From: Zhengella sp020637775
Lineage (GTDB): Bacteria > Pseudomonadota > Alphaproteobacteria > Rhizobiales > Rhizobiaceae
Reading direction: 5' to 3'
DNA: 64,000 nucleotides
Assembly: GCF_041397485.1 (NCBI RefSeq)
Contig: NZ_JAWKWO010000004.1
Location: 372,001-436,000 of the forward strand
The notes beneath the pieces are model-generated. The model searched no databases and was not told the DNA's origin. It saw nothing but the letters and a program-made list of their open reading frames with translations. A program made the position numbers and the translations under genes. Positions 27,590-36,916 of this stretch are shown piece after piece (the stretch's first letter is position 1; every line of letters begins with the position of its first letter).

Positions 27590-28684
27590 CTAGTAGGGGA
27601 ATGGCCAGAGCCTTAGCTTTTCCTTGGTTAAGCGCCACAATTGCGCCAGCCCGTGCGGCTCCACGATCAGCAGGAAGATGATCAGCCCGCCGACGATCAT
27701 GATCTGGAAATGCTCCACCGTCGCCGTCGGCCAGCCCAGCCCGTCGCGCATCACCACGGTCAGGAAGATCGGGAACAGCACGATGAAGCCGGCGCCCAGG
27801 AAGGCGCCGAGGATGGAGCCCAGACCGCCGATGATGACCATGAACAGCGCATCGAAGGACTTGTCGATGCCGAAGGCTTCCGTCACCTCCGCCGCGCCGA
27901 GATAGATGGCGAAGAACATGGCCCCGCCCATGCCGATGTAGAACGAGGAGACCGCGAAGGCCGACAGCTTGGCGCTGAGCGGCGACACGCCCATGATCTC
28001 GGCGGCGATATCCATGTCGCGCATCGCCATCCACGACCGGCCGATCCGGCCGCGCGTCAGGTTGCGCGCCACCCATGCGAAGGCGAAGAGCAGTGTCAGC
28101 GCCAGCAGATAGGTTGCCCAGGGCGCGGAGTTCGGCCCGGTGACCGCCACGCCCAGGATGGTGCGTTCCGGAGCCGTGATCTGGCCCGAGGCGGAGTAGT
28201 TGTAGAACCAGGCGAACTTGTTGAACATCCACACCAGGAAGAACTGCGCCGCCAGGGTTGCCACCGCGAGGTAGAAGCCCTTGATCCGCAGGGACGGCAG
28301 GCCGAACAGCACGCCCACGCCCGCCGTCACCGCGCCGGACAGCACGATGCAGATGATGATGTTCATGTCCGGGAAAGCGGTCATGAGCTTGTAGCAGGCA
28401 AAGGCGCCCACGGCCATGAAGCCGCCGGTGCCAAGCGACACCTGGCCGCAATAGCCGGTCAGGATGTTGAGCCCCAGCGCGATCATCGACCACACCAGGA
28501 AGGGCAGCAGGATGGCTTTCACCCAGTAGGTGGAACCCTCCGGATAGGCACCAAGCAACAGCGGCATGGCAATGAAGGCGAAGGCCATGGCCGCCCAGAA
28601 GAGAATGCGTTCCGAACGGATCGGGAAGGTCTGCTGGTCGGCGGCGTAGGTCGACTTGAAATCGCCGGCTTCACGGTAAAGCAT
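27590..28684 (-). CDS. livM: Liv-type ABC permease LivM (second cluster)
   Basis: A 364-residue inner-membrane permease. After a polar N terminus (KSTYAADQQTFPIRSER) about nine helices run to residue 340. The family motif GLNILTGYCGQVSLGTGGF near residue 68 and the loop IGGLGSILGAFLGAGF near 255 are present. It starts 6 bp after livH. The tail ends in WRLTKEKLRLWPFPY. Sequence divergence from LivM at 3558 is strong, so the two clusters look like old paralogues or independent acquisitions, not a recent duplication. Confidence 0.92.
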   Translation of the reverse strand: MLYREAGDFKSTYAADQQTFPIRSERILFWAAMAFAFIAMPLLLGAYPEGSTYWVKAILLPFLVWSMIALGLNILTGYCGQVSLGTGGFMAVGAFACYKLMTAFPDMNIIICIVLSGAVTAGVGVLFGLPSLRIKGFYLAVATLAAQFFLVWMFNKFAWFYNYSASGQITAPERTILGVAVTGPNSAPWATYLLALTLLFAFAWVARNLTRGRIGRSWMAMRDMDIAAEIMGVSPLSAKLSAFAVSSFYIGMGGAMFFAIYLGAAEVTEAFGIDKSFDALFMVIIGGLGSILGAFLGAGFIVLFPIFLTVVMRDGLGWPTATVEHFQIMIVGGLIIFLLIVEPHGLAQLWRLTKEKLRLWPFPY

Positions 28685-28690
28685 TGTTCG

Positions 28691-29692
28691 TCACACCCTC
28701 TCGATGATCTTTTCGCCGAACAGGCCCTGTGGCCGGAACAGCAGGAACACCAGCGCCACAACATAGGCGAACCAGTTCTCGATCGCCCCGCCGACGAGCG
28801 GTCCGATATAGAGTTCGGCCAGTTTCTCGCCGACGCCGATGATCAGTCCGCCCACGATGGCGCCCGGAATGGAGGTGAACCCCCCGAGGATCAGCACCGG
28901 CAGCGCCTTGAGCGCGATCAGCGAAAGCGAGAACTGCACGCCGGATTTCGAACCCCACATGATGCCCGCCACCAGCGCCACGAAGCCTGCGATCGACCAG
29001 ACGATGACCCAGATGCTGCGCAGCGAGATGCCGACCGACTGCGCCGCCTGGTGATCGTCCGCCACCGCGCGCAGCGCCCGGCCGGTACGCGTATATTGCG
29101 AGAAGGCGGTCAGCGCGACGACGAGGATGACCGCGATCACGGCCGCGTAGACATCCAGCACGTCAATATACATGCCGAAATAATCCGAGCCTTCCGCCGC
29201 CCATTCACGCGTCACGTCTTCCACCCAGAACGAGCCGCCGGAAGGAATGCCGACATCGAGGATCTTGACGTCGGAACCCCACATGAGGTCGCCGAATCCC
29301 TCGAGGAAATAGGCAAGGCCGATGGTCGCCATGAACAGGATGATCGGCTCCTGGTTGACCAGGTGCTTGAGCACGAGCTTCTCGAAAATCCACGCGAAGG
29401 CGACCATGACCAGAAGCGTTCCCGCCACCGCCACGATGGCCGGCAGTTCCCATCCGAAATCGTGTATTTCGGTGCCGAAGATGGCGTTGATCAGGTGCGC
29501 GAAGGGGACCTGCCCCGTCTGCAACCCGACAAGCGTAAGGGCCGCGAACAGCGCCATCACGCCCTGCGCGAAGTTGAAGATGCCCGATGCCTTGAAGATC
29601 AGCACGAAGCCAAGCGCGACGAGCGAATACATCACGCCCGACATCAGGCCGTTGATCACCGTTTCGATGAAATAGAGAAATTCTGGTGACAT
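28691..29692 (-). CDS. livH: Liv-type ABC permease LivH (second cluster)
   Basis: A 333-residue permease starting at ATG 29692 after GGGGGGAGACC. The frame is open further upstream but has no ribosome site there. It contains VALGFVLIFKASGIFNFAQGVMALF near residue 25, with the conserved Asn-Phe-Ala-Gln, and FTSIPGAIVGGLIIGVGEKLAEL near residue 275. An inserted periplasmic segment around residues 120-165 (SDVKILDVGIPSGGSFWVEDV) is longer than in LivH at 4668. The insert could contact the receptor LivK encoded two genes on. Confidence 0.92.
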   Translation of the reverse strand: MSPEFLYFIETVINGLMSGVMYSLVALGFVLIFKASGIFNFAQGVMALFAALTLVGLQTGQVPFAHLINAIFGTEIHDFGWELPAIVAVAGTLLVMVAFAWIFEKLVLKHLVNQEPIILFMATIGLAYFLEGFGDLMWGSDVKILDVGIPSGGSFWVEDVTREWAAEGSDYFGMYIDVLDVYAAVIAVILVVALTAFSQYTRTGRALRAVADDHQAAQSVGISLRSIWVIVWSIAGFVALVAGIMWGSKSGVQFSLSLIALKALPVLILGGFTSIPGAIVGGLIIGVGEKLAELYIGPLVGGAIENWFAYVVALVFLLFRPQGLFGEKIIERV

Positions 29693-29711
29693 GGTCTCCC
29701 CCCAGCCGGCC

Positions 29712-30563
29712 TCAGTCGTGCGAGACGCCAAGATAGGCGTCGATGACATCCTGGTTTCTGGAAACCTCGTCCGGCGGACCGTCGCCGATCTTGCGTCCAT
29801 AGTCGAGAACCACGACCCGGTCGGAAATGTCCATCACCACGCCCATGTCGTGCTCGATCAGGGCGATGGTGGTGCCGAACTGGTCGTTGACGTCGAGGAT
29901 GAAGCGGCTCATGTCCTCCTTCTCCTCCAGGTTCATGCCCGCCATCGGTTCGTCCAGCAGCAGCAGCGCCGGTTCCGCGGCCAGCGCGCGGCCCAGTTCC
30001 ACGCGCTTCTGGAGCCCGTAGGGAAGCCGGCCCACCGGCGTCTTGCGGATGTGCTGGATTTCGAGGAAGTCGATGATGTGCTCGACTGCCTCGCGATGTT
30101 CCAGGTCCTCCTTCATCGCCGGCCCGTGCCACAGCGCCTGCCAGAAGATGTTGCGCTTCTGCAGCGTGATGCGCCCGGTCATGATGTTGTCGAGCGTCGA
30201 CATGCCCTTGAAGAGGGCGATGTTCTGGAAGGTGCGCGAAATGCCCTGGCGCGCCGCATCGGTGGAGCGCATCTGCGAGCGCTTCTGGCCGCGATAGGTG
30301 ATCGTGCCTTCCTGCGGATGGTAGAAGCCGTTGATGACGTTGAGCATGGATGTCTTGCCGGCGCCGTTCGGACCGATGATCGCGCGGATCTCGCCCTTGC
30401 GGATGTCGAAGGAGATATTGGTGATCGCCTTCACGCCGCCGAAAGACAGCGACACGTTCTCGACTTCCAGCAGCACATCGCCCTTGGCGATGCCGTCCTG
30501 GTGTGCGGTCATCCGGAACCGCTCCGAGGCCTTCAGGTCGGCGGTTTTCAGCGGTGCGTTCAT
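29712..30563 (-). CDS. livG: Liv-type ABC transporter ATPase LivG (second cluster)
   Basis: A 283-residue ATPase with Walker A GPNGAGKTS, ISRTFQNIAL, the signature-like LPYGLQKRVELGRAL and Walker B LLLLDEPMAGMN. An N-terminal extension of about 30 polar residues precedes the ABC fold. The ATG overlaps the ligase stop as ATGA, so importer and ligase are translated together. It should pair with LivF at 25298. The MAGMN form of the D-loop is common in LivG proteins linked to acyl-CoA ligases. Confidence 0.92.
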   Translation of the reverse strand: MNAPLKTADLKASERFRMTAHQDGIAKGDVLLEVENVSLSFGGVKAITNISFDIRKGEIRAIIGPNGAGKTSMLNVINGFYHPQEGTITYRGQKRSQMRSTDAARQGISRTFQNIALFKGMSTLDNIMTGRITLQKRNIFWQALWHGPAMKEDLEHREAVEHIIDFLEIQHIRKTPVGRLPYGLQKRVELGRALAAEPALLLLDEPMAGMNLEEKEDMSRFILDVNDQFGTTIALIEHDMGVVMDISDRVVVLDYGRKIGDGPPDEVSRNQDVIDAYLGVSHD

Positions 30564-32539
30564 TCCGCTGCCTCCTTGTGCGTCTGCGCCGCGTTCACGG
30601 GAAACGTCTTCGCGTCGCGAATCTGGACTGTCGCGCGGATCTTGCCCTTGCGGCCGTCCTCATAGGTGACTTCGGTTTCGACGTATTTCTCCGACGAGCC
30701 GTCATAGAGCGCCTCGATCAGTTCGCCATAGCGCTCTGCGATGAACGAGCGGCGCACCTTCTGCGTGCGTGTCAGTTCGCCGTCATCGGCATCCAGTTCC
30801 TTGTGCAGGACGAGGAAGCGGCTGATCTGCGCGCCGGCCATCATCTCCACTTCCGAAAGCTTGCGATTGGTTTCCGCCACGTTTTCGGCGATCATCTCGT
30901 AGACCTTCGGATGCCCGGCCAGTTCCTGGTATGAGGCATAGGAGATGTTGTTGCGCTCGGCCCAGTTGCCCACGGCGGTCAGGTCGATGTTGAGGAACAC
31001 GCCCACCTTGTCGCGGCCATGGCCGAAGGCGACAGCCTCCTTGATGTTGGGGAAGAACTTGAGCGAGTTCTCGATGAATTTCGGCGCAAACAGCGCGCCT
31101 GTCGTCAGCCGCCCCACATCCTTCGCCCGGTCGATGATCTTGAGCTGGCCGTCCTTGTCGAAGAACCCGGCATCCCCCGTCTTCACATAGCCGTCCTCGG
31201 TCAACGTCTCGGCGGTCTTCTCTTCCTCCTTGAAATACCCCGAGAACATGCCCGGCGAGCGGAACTGGACCTCGCCGTCATCCGCGATCCGGATGTCCAC
31301 ATTCGGCGCGGCCGGCCCGACGGCATCCGCGCGTACATCCGTGTCCTTCTGGCATGTGACATAGAGGAAGGCTTCGGTCTGCCCGTAGAGCTGTTTCAGG
31401 TTGATGCCCAGCGAGCGGAAGAAGGAGAACAGGTCCGGCCCGATGGCCTCACCCGCGGTGTAGGCCACGCGGATGTTGGAGAAGCCGAGCGTGTTCTTCA
31501 GCGGTCCGTAGACCAGCAGGTTGCCAAGCCAGTATTTGACCTTGCCCGGGAACGAAACCGGCCGCCCTTCGAGCAGATCCTCGCCATGCTCCTTGGCGAC
31601 GTCGATGAAGTAATGGAACAGCCGCCGCTTGAGCGCTCCGGCATCCTCCATGCGGATCATCACCGAGGTGAGCAGCCCTTCGAACACGCGCGGCGGCGCG
31701 AAATAGAAGCTCGGCCCGATCTCCTTGAGATCCTGCGACACCGTTTCCGGGCTTTCCGGGCACGACATGCAGAACCCCGAGACATAGCCCTGCGCATAAT
31801 TGAGATAGTGGTCGCCCACCCATGCCAGCGGCAGGTAGGCCAGCACCTCGTCGCGCTCCGACAACCGGTCGAAGGCGACCGTGTCCTGCGCCGCCCGCAC
31901 GGCCGATATGGCCTTCAGCATCACGCCCTTGGAGCGCCCCGTCGTGCCCGACGTGTAGAGAATGATGGAAATGTCCTCGCCCGATGCGGCGGTGATCCCC
32001 TCTTCCCACGCCTGGCCGAGCGAGGGATCCTCCTTCAGCCGGGCGCGCCCGAGCGCCTGCACCGCCTCGAAGGCATGCATGTGCCCGTGGTCATAGTCGC
32101 GCAAGCCCCGCGGCTCGTCGTAGATGACCTGCTCCAGCATCGGGATCTTGTCCCGGAAGGAGAGGATCTTGTCGACCTGCTCCTGGTCCTGCACCACGGC
32201 GAAACGCACGCCGGCATGATCCAGCACATAGGCCATTTCCTCGGCCACGGCATCGGCATAGACCGGCACCGGAACCGCTTGCAGGGACTGGGCTGCGGCG
32301 AACGACCAGTAGAGGCGCGGCCGGTTGGAGCCGACGATGGCGATCTTGTCGCCCGCCGCCACGCCCATGGCCTTCATGCCCAGAGCCAGCGCACGCACCT
32401 CGTCCAGTTGCTCCGCCCAGGTCCAGCTTTGCCAGATGCCCAGATCCTTGTGGCGCATGGCCGGACGGGTGGCGAACCGCTTCGCGTTGAGAAGCAGGTA
32501 TTTGGGAAACGTGTCCAAAGACGCCTGATGCTGCGTCAA
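30560..32539 (-). CDS. Acyl-CoA ligase (AMP-forming), Liv-linked subfamily
   Basis: A 659-residue AMP-binding enzyme heading the second Liv cluster. The P-loop motif LYTSGTTGRSKGVML lies near residue 230 and QLYGQTEAF near 390. Near residue 490 GYVKTGDAGFF is followed by DRAKDVGRLTTGALFAP, where the usual GG-x-I-P pattern of the hinge is replaced. This form marks a separate ligase branch from the FadD at 56. The start is TTG at 32539 with AAGGAGGAGG at the right spacing; no ATG fits. The stop overlaps livG. It should form an acyl-CoA from the imported acid; chain length is not readable. Confidence 0.9.
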   Translation of the reverse strand: MTQHQASLDTFPKYLLLNAKRFATRPAMRHKDLGIWQSWTWAEQLDEVRALALGMKAMGVAAGDKIAIVGSNRPRLYWSFAAAQSLQAVPVPVYADAVAEEMAYVLDHAGVRFAVVQDQEQVDKILSFRDKIPMLEQVIYDEPRGLRDYDHGHMHAFEAVQALGRARLKEDPSLGQAWEEGITAASGEDISIILYTSGTTGRSKGVMLKAISAVRAAQDTVAFDRLSERDEVLAYLPLAWVGDHYLNYAQGYVSGFCMSCPESPETVSQDLKEIGPSFYFAPPRVFEGLLTSVMIRMEDAGALKRRLFHYFIDVAKEHGEDLLEGRPVSFPGKVKYWLGNLLVYGPLKNTLGFSNIRVAYTAGEAIGPDLFSFFRSLGINLKQLYGQTEAFLYVTCQKDTDVRADAVGPAAPNVDIRIADDGEVQFRSPGMFSGYFKEEEKTAETLTEDGYVKTGDAGFFDKDGQLKIIDRAKDVGRLTTGALFAPKFIENSLKFFPNIKEAVAFGHGRDKVGVFLNIDLTAVGNWAERNNISYASYQELAGHPKVYEMIAENVAETNRKLSEVEMMAGAQISRFLVLHKELDADDGELTRTQKVRRSFIAERYGELIEALYDGSSEKYVETEVTYEDGRKGKIRATVQIRDAKTFPVNAAQTHKEAAE

Positions 32540-32771
32540 AGCGGCCTCCTCCTTGCCGGTCTGCCCTGCTTTAAGGCAAGGCAGTGTTCTCCCGTTGGGT
32601 CTGCCCCTCCCGGACAGGGTCCCTTCTTGTCCAGTGAAAATTTCACGAAAACAGGCCGCTGGCAACTTTCCGGTTGACAGACAAAGGTCGCAGTGATGGT
32701 TTATGGGTCCCGGCGCGTGTAAAGCAGGCTTGGATTCGGTGTGCTTCTGCGCTGTGTTCGGTGATCCGGGA

Positions 32772-33446
32772 TCAATCTCCGTAGAGCATCAGTTTCTTGA
32801 CGTCGATGACGGTGACGCGGCCATGCTCGACCGTCAGCAATCCCTCGTCCTGCAATTCACCAAGGCTCCGGTTGGTCACCGCGCGCGACACACCGGTCAG
32901 CAGGGCCAGTTCATCCTGCGTGATCTCGATCGTCTTGACGACGCCGGGATAGAGGACCGGGTTGAACAGCCAGGAAAGATTGCGCGCCACGCGCGCCTTG
33001 GAATCGAGAATCCGGTCATGCTCGACAGTGGCAATGAACTGGCTCAACCGCTCATTGATCTGGCGCAGCAGATAGTGGTTGAACCCGATGGAATTCTCGA
33101 ACAGCCACAGGAATGTCGGGCGGTTCATCAGCGCCAGGCGCGTTTCACGCAACGCCACCAGGTCATATTTGCGCGCCTCGTTCTTGATCACCGATCCTTC
33201 GCCGAACCATGCGCCATTGCCCAGTCCGGCGAAGGTGACGGCCTTGCCCGAGCGCCCGATCGTGCTCATCTTGATGAGGCCCTCGACGATCCCGCCCCAA
33301 TGGTCCAGCCGGTCGCCGCGATGACAGATATAGGCGCCCTTGTTGTAGGTGCGCTCGGTAATTCCCTGCGCCGCGCGCTCAAGTTCGCTGTCGGTCAGAT
33401 CCGCCGCCCAGATGAAGCCGCGCGCCAGTTCCACTTTGCCATTCAT
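32772..33446 (-). CDS. Crp/Fnr-family transcriptional regulator
   Basis: A 224-residue regulator with a cyclic-nucleotide-like beta-roll (KGAYICHRGDRLDHWGGIVEG near residue 35) and a C-terminal winged helix containing LALLTGVSRAVTNRSLGELQDEG near residue 185. It lacks the N-terminal Cys cluster of Fnr and the Arg-Ser phosphate cassette of Crp is not obvious, so the signal is unknown. The ATG at 33446 has GGCGG upstream; a GTG at 33482 would add 12 residues. It lies 232 bp upstream of the ligase-liv cluster on the same strand and may control it or the FeeM-like gene. Confidence 0.85.
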   Translation of the reverse strand: MNGKVELARGFIWAADLTDSELERAAQGITERTYNKGAYICHRGDRLDHWGGIVEGLIKMSTIGRSGKAVTFAGLGNGAWFGEGSVIKNEARKYDLVALRETRLALMNRPTFLWLFENSIGFNHYLLRQINERLSQFIATVEHDRILDSKARVARNLSWLFNPVLYPGVVKTIEITQDELALLTGVSRAVTNRSLGELQDEGLLTVEHGRVTVIDVKKLMLYGD

Positions 33447-33556
33447 GTGCAGGCCGCCATTCCGATGCATCCAGCGCGCCACCGTTTGGGAGGGGCGCGT
33501 CCAGGCATCATATATGCCCCGGGACGATCCCGGGGCAAGTTTCCTGCATCCTGCCG

Positions 33557-34333
33557 TCAGGCCGCTTCGCCGATCAGGTACTTCGCGGACGGAAGGACAG
33601 ACAAGGGTGCATCCATGCCGATGCCGGGCCGCGAGAAGAGCATGCGCCCCTCGGCTTCGGTGAACTGGAAAAACGGGAAGCGCTCGACCGTCGTGGCGCC
33701 GAACCGGGCAATGTCGCCTTCATAGAGCGGTACGCTGCAGTTCACCGCGCCCTTGTAATCGCGTGCCTCGGCGATTCTGTAGAAGCCGAACATCCGCTTG
33801 TAGAAGACCTCGTGGTCGTCCCGCAGCATGGTGATGTAGTAGGGAACCTGAAGGTACTTGCACGCCACATAGGCCAGCCGCATGGTCACGGTCGGAATCA
33901 TGATGGAACCCGAAACGATGTCGGGATCGACCGCAAGCTTGCTCGGATCGATGTAGCTGTCGCCCGATTGCAGGCGCGGCAGCAGGATGTCGCTGTACAT
34001 GTCCATGGCCGGCGAGCGCGGAAAATCGCGCGACGCATGGTGAAGACGGATCGTCGCCACCAGCGCCTCATCGAGATAAACCCCGAAGATATAGGCGTTT
34101 TCGTCGCCATCATACGTGTCGATGATCTGTTTCGACTCGTTCTGCATGACGAGGCTGTTCTGCAGGTAGGACTTGTAGCGCAGCCGGGCGATGTCCTCCA
34201 GCGCCTCGCCGCCGCTCACCCGCCGGTACTCGATCCTGTCGAGATACGCCAGGAACCGCTTCAGCATTGCACCCCGGGCCGACGCAGTCTTGGTCACCCG
34301 GCCAACGACGGCATGCTCACTTGCCGCATTCAT
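33557..34333 (-). CDS. FeeM-like N-acyl amino acid synthase (GNAT fold)
   Basis: A 258-residue protein of the acyl-transferring GNAT group that includes FeeM and acyl-homoserine lactone synthases. Recognisable parts are YRRVSGGEALEDIARLRYKSYL near residue 35, VYLDEALVATIRLHHASRDFPRSPAMD near 90 and LPYYITMLRDDHEVFYKRMFGFYRI-like text near 175. It probably joins an acyl chain from acyl carrier protein to an amino acid, making a lipid or signal. GAGGGG six bases before the ATG at 34333 selects the start. A TTAA-N7-TTAA box lies about 100 bp upstream. The product is unknown. Confidence 0.8.
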   Translation of the reverse strand: MNAASEHAVVGRVTKTASARGAMLKRFLAYLDRIEYRRVSGGEALEDIARLRYKSYLQNSLVMQNESKQIIDTYDGDENAYIFGVYLDEALVATIRLHHASRDFPRSPAMDMYSDILLPRLQSGDSYIDPSKLAVDPDIVSGSIMIPTVTMRLAYVACKYLQVPYYITMLRDDHEVFYKRMFGFYRIAEARDYKGAVNCSVPLYEGDIARFGATTVERFPFFQFTEAEGRMLFSRPGIGMDAPLSVLPSAKYLIGEAA

Positions 34334-34425
34334 GGCCATCCCCTCGTAATAAGACCCTGCAACCACAGGATAGGGAAACGCCTGCCAGCTAGAAAGCCCA
34401 CAAATGCACGGATATCATTTACCTT

Positions 34426-34449
34426 AGGTTAACCTTAACAAAAAGTTAA
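34426..34449. promoter_or_regulatory. CtrA-like box TTAA-N7-TTAA with adjacent palindrome
   Basis: TTAA (34435-34438), seven bases, TTAA (34446-34449) matches the alphaproteobacterial CtrA consensus. The overlapping AGGTTAACCT (34426-34435) is a perfect 10-bp palindrome. Both lie in a short AT-rich patch about 100 bp before the FeeM-like start. The match is to a known consensus; regulation is inferred. Confidence 0.5.
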
Positions 34450-34485
34450 TTACTTACATTTTATTCAAGGGCGAAATCCTGCCCT

Positions 34486-36807
34486 TCAGCCCTGTGTTGT
34501 GGAAGTATTGCGCTGTTTTTCCTTGAGCGGACGGATGGCCTGGATCATGGCCGCGATGCCGCGCTTGGACAGCGGCGCGCCGAACAGGAAACCCTGGATG
34601 TAGTCGGGATGCACCGATTCGGCCAGCAGACGGAACTGCTGCTCGGTCTCGACGCCTTCGATCGTCACGGCGAGCCGCAGCCGGCGCGACAGTTCGACCA
34701 CACCCTTCAGCAGTTCCAGCGACTTCGGGTTGGTCTCCATTTCGGAGAGGAACGAGCGGTCGACCTTGATCTTGTCCAGTGGCAAGGCATTGAGATAGCC
34801 GAGATTGGAATAGCCCGTCCCGAAATCGTCGAGCGCGATGGTCACGCCAAGGCCCTTGAGTTCCTGCAGATAGGCCCAGGTCTTCGCCTTGTCGTCCACC
34901 AGCGCCGTTTCCGTGACCTCGATTTCGAGCCGTGACGGCTCCAGCCCGGCAAGCTTGAGCGCGTGCTCCACCGTCGCCACGATCTCCGGCGAACGGAAGT
35001 CGTTGGCCGACAGGTTGACCGAGACGCGGATGTCGCCGGGCAGTTCGGCGCAATCCTGTGTCGCGCGCTTGAGGACATGGGCCGAGATCGAGGAGATGAT
35101 GCCCATTTCCTCGGCCAGCGGAATGAAGATCGAGGGCGGAATGTTGCCCAGTTCCGGATGATGCCAGCGGCACAGCGCCTCGCAGCTTGCCACCTGCAAC
35201 GTCCGGGCATCCACGATCGGCTGGTACAGCACCGACAATTCGTCGCGCTCGACAGCCCCGCGCAGTTCGCCTTTCAGCTTCTGGCGTTCCCGGAACGCCC
35301 GGTCGAGGGTTTCCTCGAAAAGCTGCCAGCCGTTCTTGCCCAGGCCCTTGGCCTTGTAGAGGGCGAGATCGGCCTTGACGATCAGGTTGTCCACGCTCGT
35401 GTCGCGCACCTTGGCCATGACGGCACCGCCGCTGACCTGCAGCGACAACAGGTTGCCCGCCACATCGGCCGGAGCCTTGAGCCGGGCATAGAGAGCGTCG
35501 ATCCGGGCACTGAGATCGGCCTCGTCGTGCACGTCGTCGAAGAAGACCATGAACTCGTCGCCGCCGAAGCGCGAAATCTTCAGATGGTCTTCGTTCTGCG
35601 ACATCAGGCGCTCTGCCAGGGCAAAGATCAGGCCGTCGCCGACGGGATGGCCGAGCGCGTCGTTGATCCCCTTGAAGTCGTCGAGATCGAGCACGAGCAT
35701 GCCGCACAGCCGTTCCGGATCGCCATCGGACAGGGCCTCGGCCACGATTTCCTGGAAATAGCCCCGGTTGGCCAGGCCCGTCAGCGCGTCGAAACGCGCC
35801 ATGTAGCGGATCTTTTCCTGCGAGGCGATGCGCGAGGACACATCCTCGAACGTGATCACGGAAAGGTCGTCGTCGCCCTCGCGTGCCGAAAGCTCGAAAT
35901 AGCGGCCGTCGGTCAGCTTGATGAGAACCTTGCGGTTTCGCCCTTCGCGGATGGCCCGGGAGAGCTCCACCGCGATGTAGCGCGCATCCCGCCGGTCGAG
36001 CAGGCCGGCGGCGACGCCGCGATTGAGCAGCGCGTGGAAGACGCGGCCCTGCATCTGTTGCGCGCTGCGCAGCCCGAAGAAGTCGGAGGCACGCGAATTG
36101 GCCACCACGATCTTCTCGCGGGCGTCCAGCATGACCAGGCCATGCGACATGGTGTTGAGCGCCTTGTCGAAACGCATCGCCAGCGCGCTGACCTTCTTCT
36201 TTTCCCTGAGAAGCGAGAGCACCTTGTCGCGGATATCGGTCGAGAAGGTCTGGATGGCGAACAGGAAGGGCGCGAGAAGCAGGCCGAGCACGACATGGTA
36301 GATGTCCAGGCGCGCGATCAGCGTCGCCGAAATCGGCAGGGAAAGGAATGTGTTCAGCACGAACACCATGCGCGACGAGCCGTAATTGCGGCCCGGAATC
36401 GACACCGCCGTCGCCAGTGCGAGGCTGATCGAGGCGACCTCGGCGAATTCGTCGCGGACGAAATAGATGCTGTAGACGGTGAAGACGCCCAGGGCCGCGC
36501 CGTGCAGCGCGCCCACGGCGATATAGGCCCATTCACGCCGCTTTGCGTCGGCCAGCGTCGTGGCCACGCCGGCATTGCGGTAGCGCTGTACCGTGAAATA
36601 GCGAAGCAGGCCGACAGGCAGAAGCCCCACCGCGATGTAGCCGAAGACCGCGTCGCCGGTCTTCCAGTAGACAAGCAACAGCATCGCGATCTGGGTCGCG
36701 ACGCCCATGATGAGCGTGCGTCCGTTCTCGAAGAGCGACTGCACGAACGCGATATAGAACTCGTCGTGCGTCTGGTCCTGGACTGTTTTTCTGTTTTTGT
36801 CCTGCAT
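34486..36807 (-). CDS. Membrane GGDEF-EAL cyclic di-GMP protein
   Basis: A 773-residue protein. Six or so hydrophobic segments fill residues 30-195 as a membrane sensor. A PAS-like domain follows (about 215-325, MSHGLVMLDAREKIVVANS). The GGDEF domain, about 330-490, has an intact FGGDEFMVFF active site. The EAL domain, about 505-755, has CEALCRW, the VNLSANDF Asn, ETALVDD, DDFGTGYSNLGYL and IEGVETEQQ, so both synthesis and hydrolysis of c-di-GMP look possible. No I-site RxxD is evident five residues before GGDEF. It is transcribed toward the FeeM-like gene with an AT-rich gap between. Confidence 0.92.
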   Translation of the reverse strand: MQDKNRKTVQDQTHDEFYIAFVQSLFENGRTLIMGVATQIAMLLLVYWKTGDAVFGYIAVGLLPVGLLRYFTVQRYRNAGVATTLADAKRREWAYIAVGALHGAALGVFTVYSIYFVRDEFAEVASISLALATAVSIPGRNYGSSRMVFVLNTFLSLPISATLIARLDIYHVVLGLLLAPFLFAIQTFSTDIRDKVLSLLREKKKVSALAMRFDKALNTMSHGLVMLDAREKIVVANSRASDFFGLRSAQQMQGRVFHALLNRGVAAGLLDRRDARYIAVELSRAIREGRNRKVLIKLTDGRYFELSAREGDDDLSVITFEDVSSRIASQEKIRYMARFDALTGLANRGYFQEIVAEALSDGDPERLCGMLVLDLDDFKGINDALGHPVGDGLIFALAERLMSQNEDHLKISRFGGDEFMVFFDDVHDEADLSARIDALYARLKAPADVAGNLLSLQVSGGAVMAKVRDTSVDNLIVKADLALYKAKGLGKNGWQLFEETLDRAFRERQKLKGELRGAVERDELSVLYQPIVDARTLQVASCEALCRWHHPELGNIPPSIFIPLAEEMGIISSISAHVLKRATQDCAELPGDIRVSVNLSANDFRSPEIVATVEHALKLAGLEPSRLEIEVTETALVDDKAKTWAYLQELKGLGVTIALDDFGTGYSNLGYLNALPLDKIKVDRSFLSEMETNPKSLELLKGVVELSRRLRLAVTIEGVETEQQFRLLAESVHPDYIQGFLFGAPLSKRGIAAMIQAIRPLKEKQRNTSTTQG

Positions 36808-36916
36808 GCGCCAGATCCGGTACCCGGGACCTGCCTTTTCGCATTGCAGACTTAAGAAACCCTTATGTCACGGGCGCTTGCAGCCATTTTTCCGCCATTT
36901 TCCTGCCCGGCGCCCT

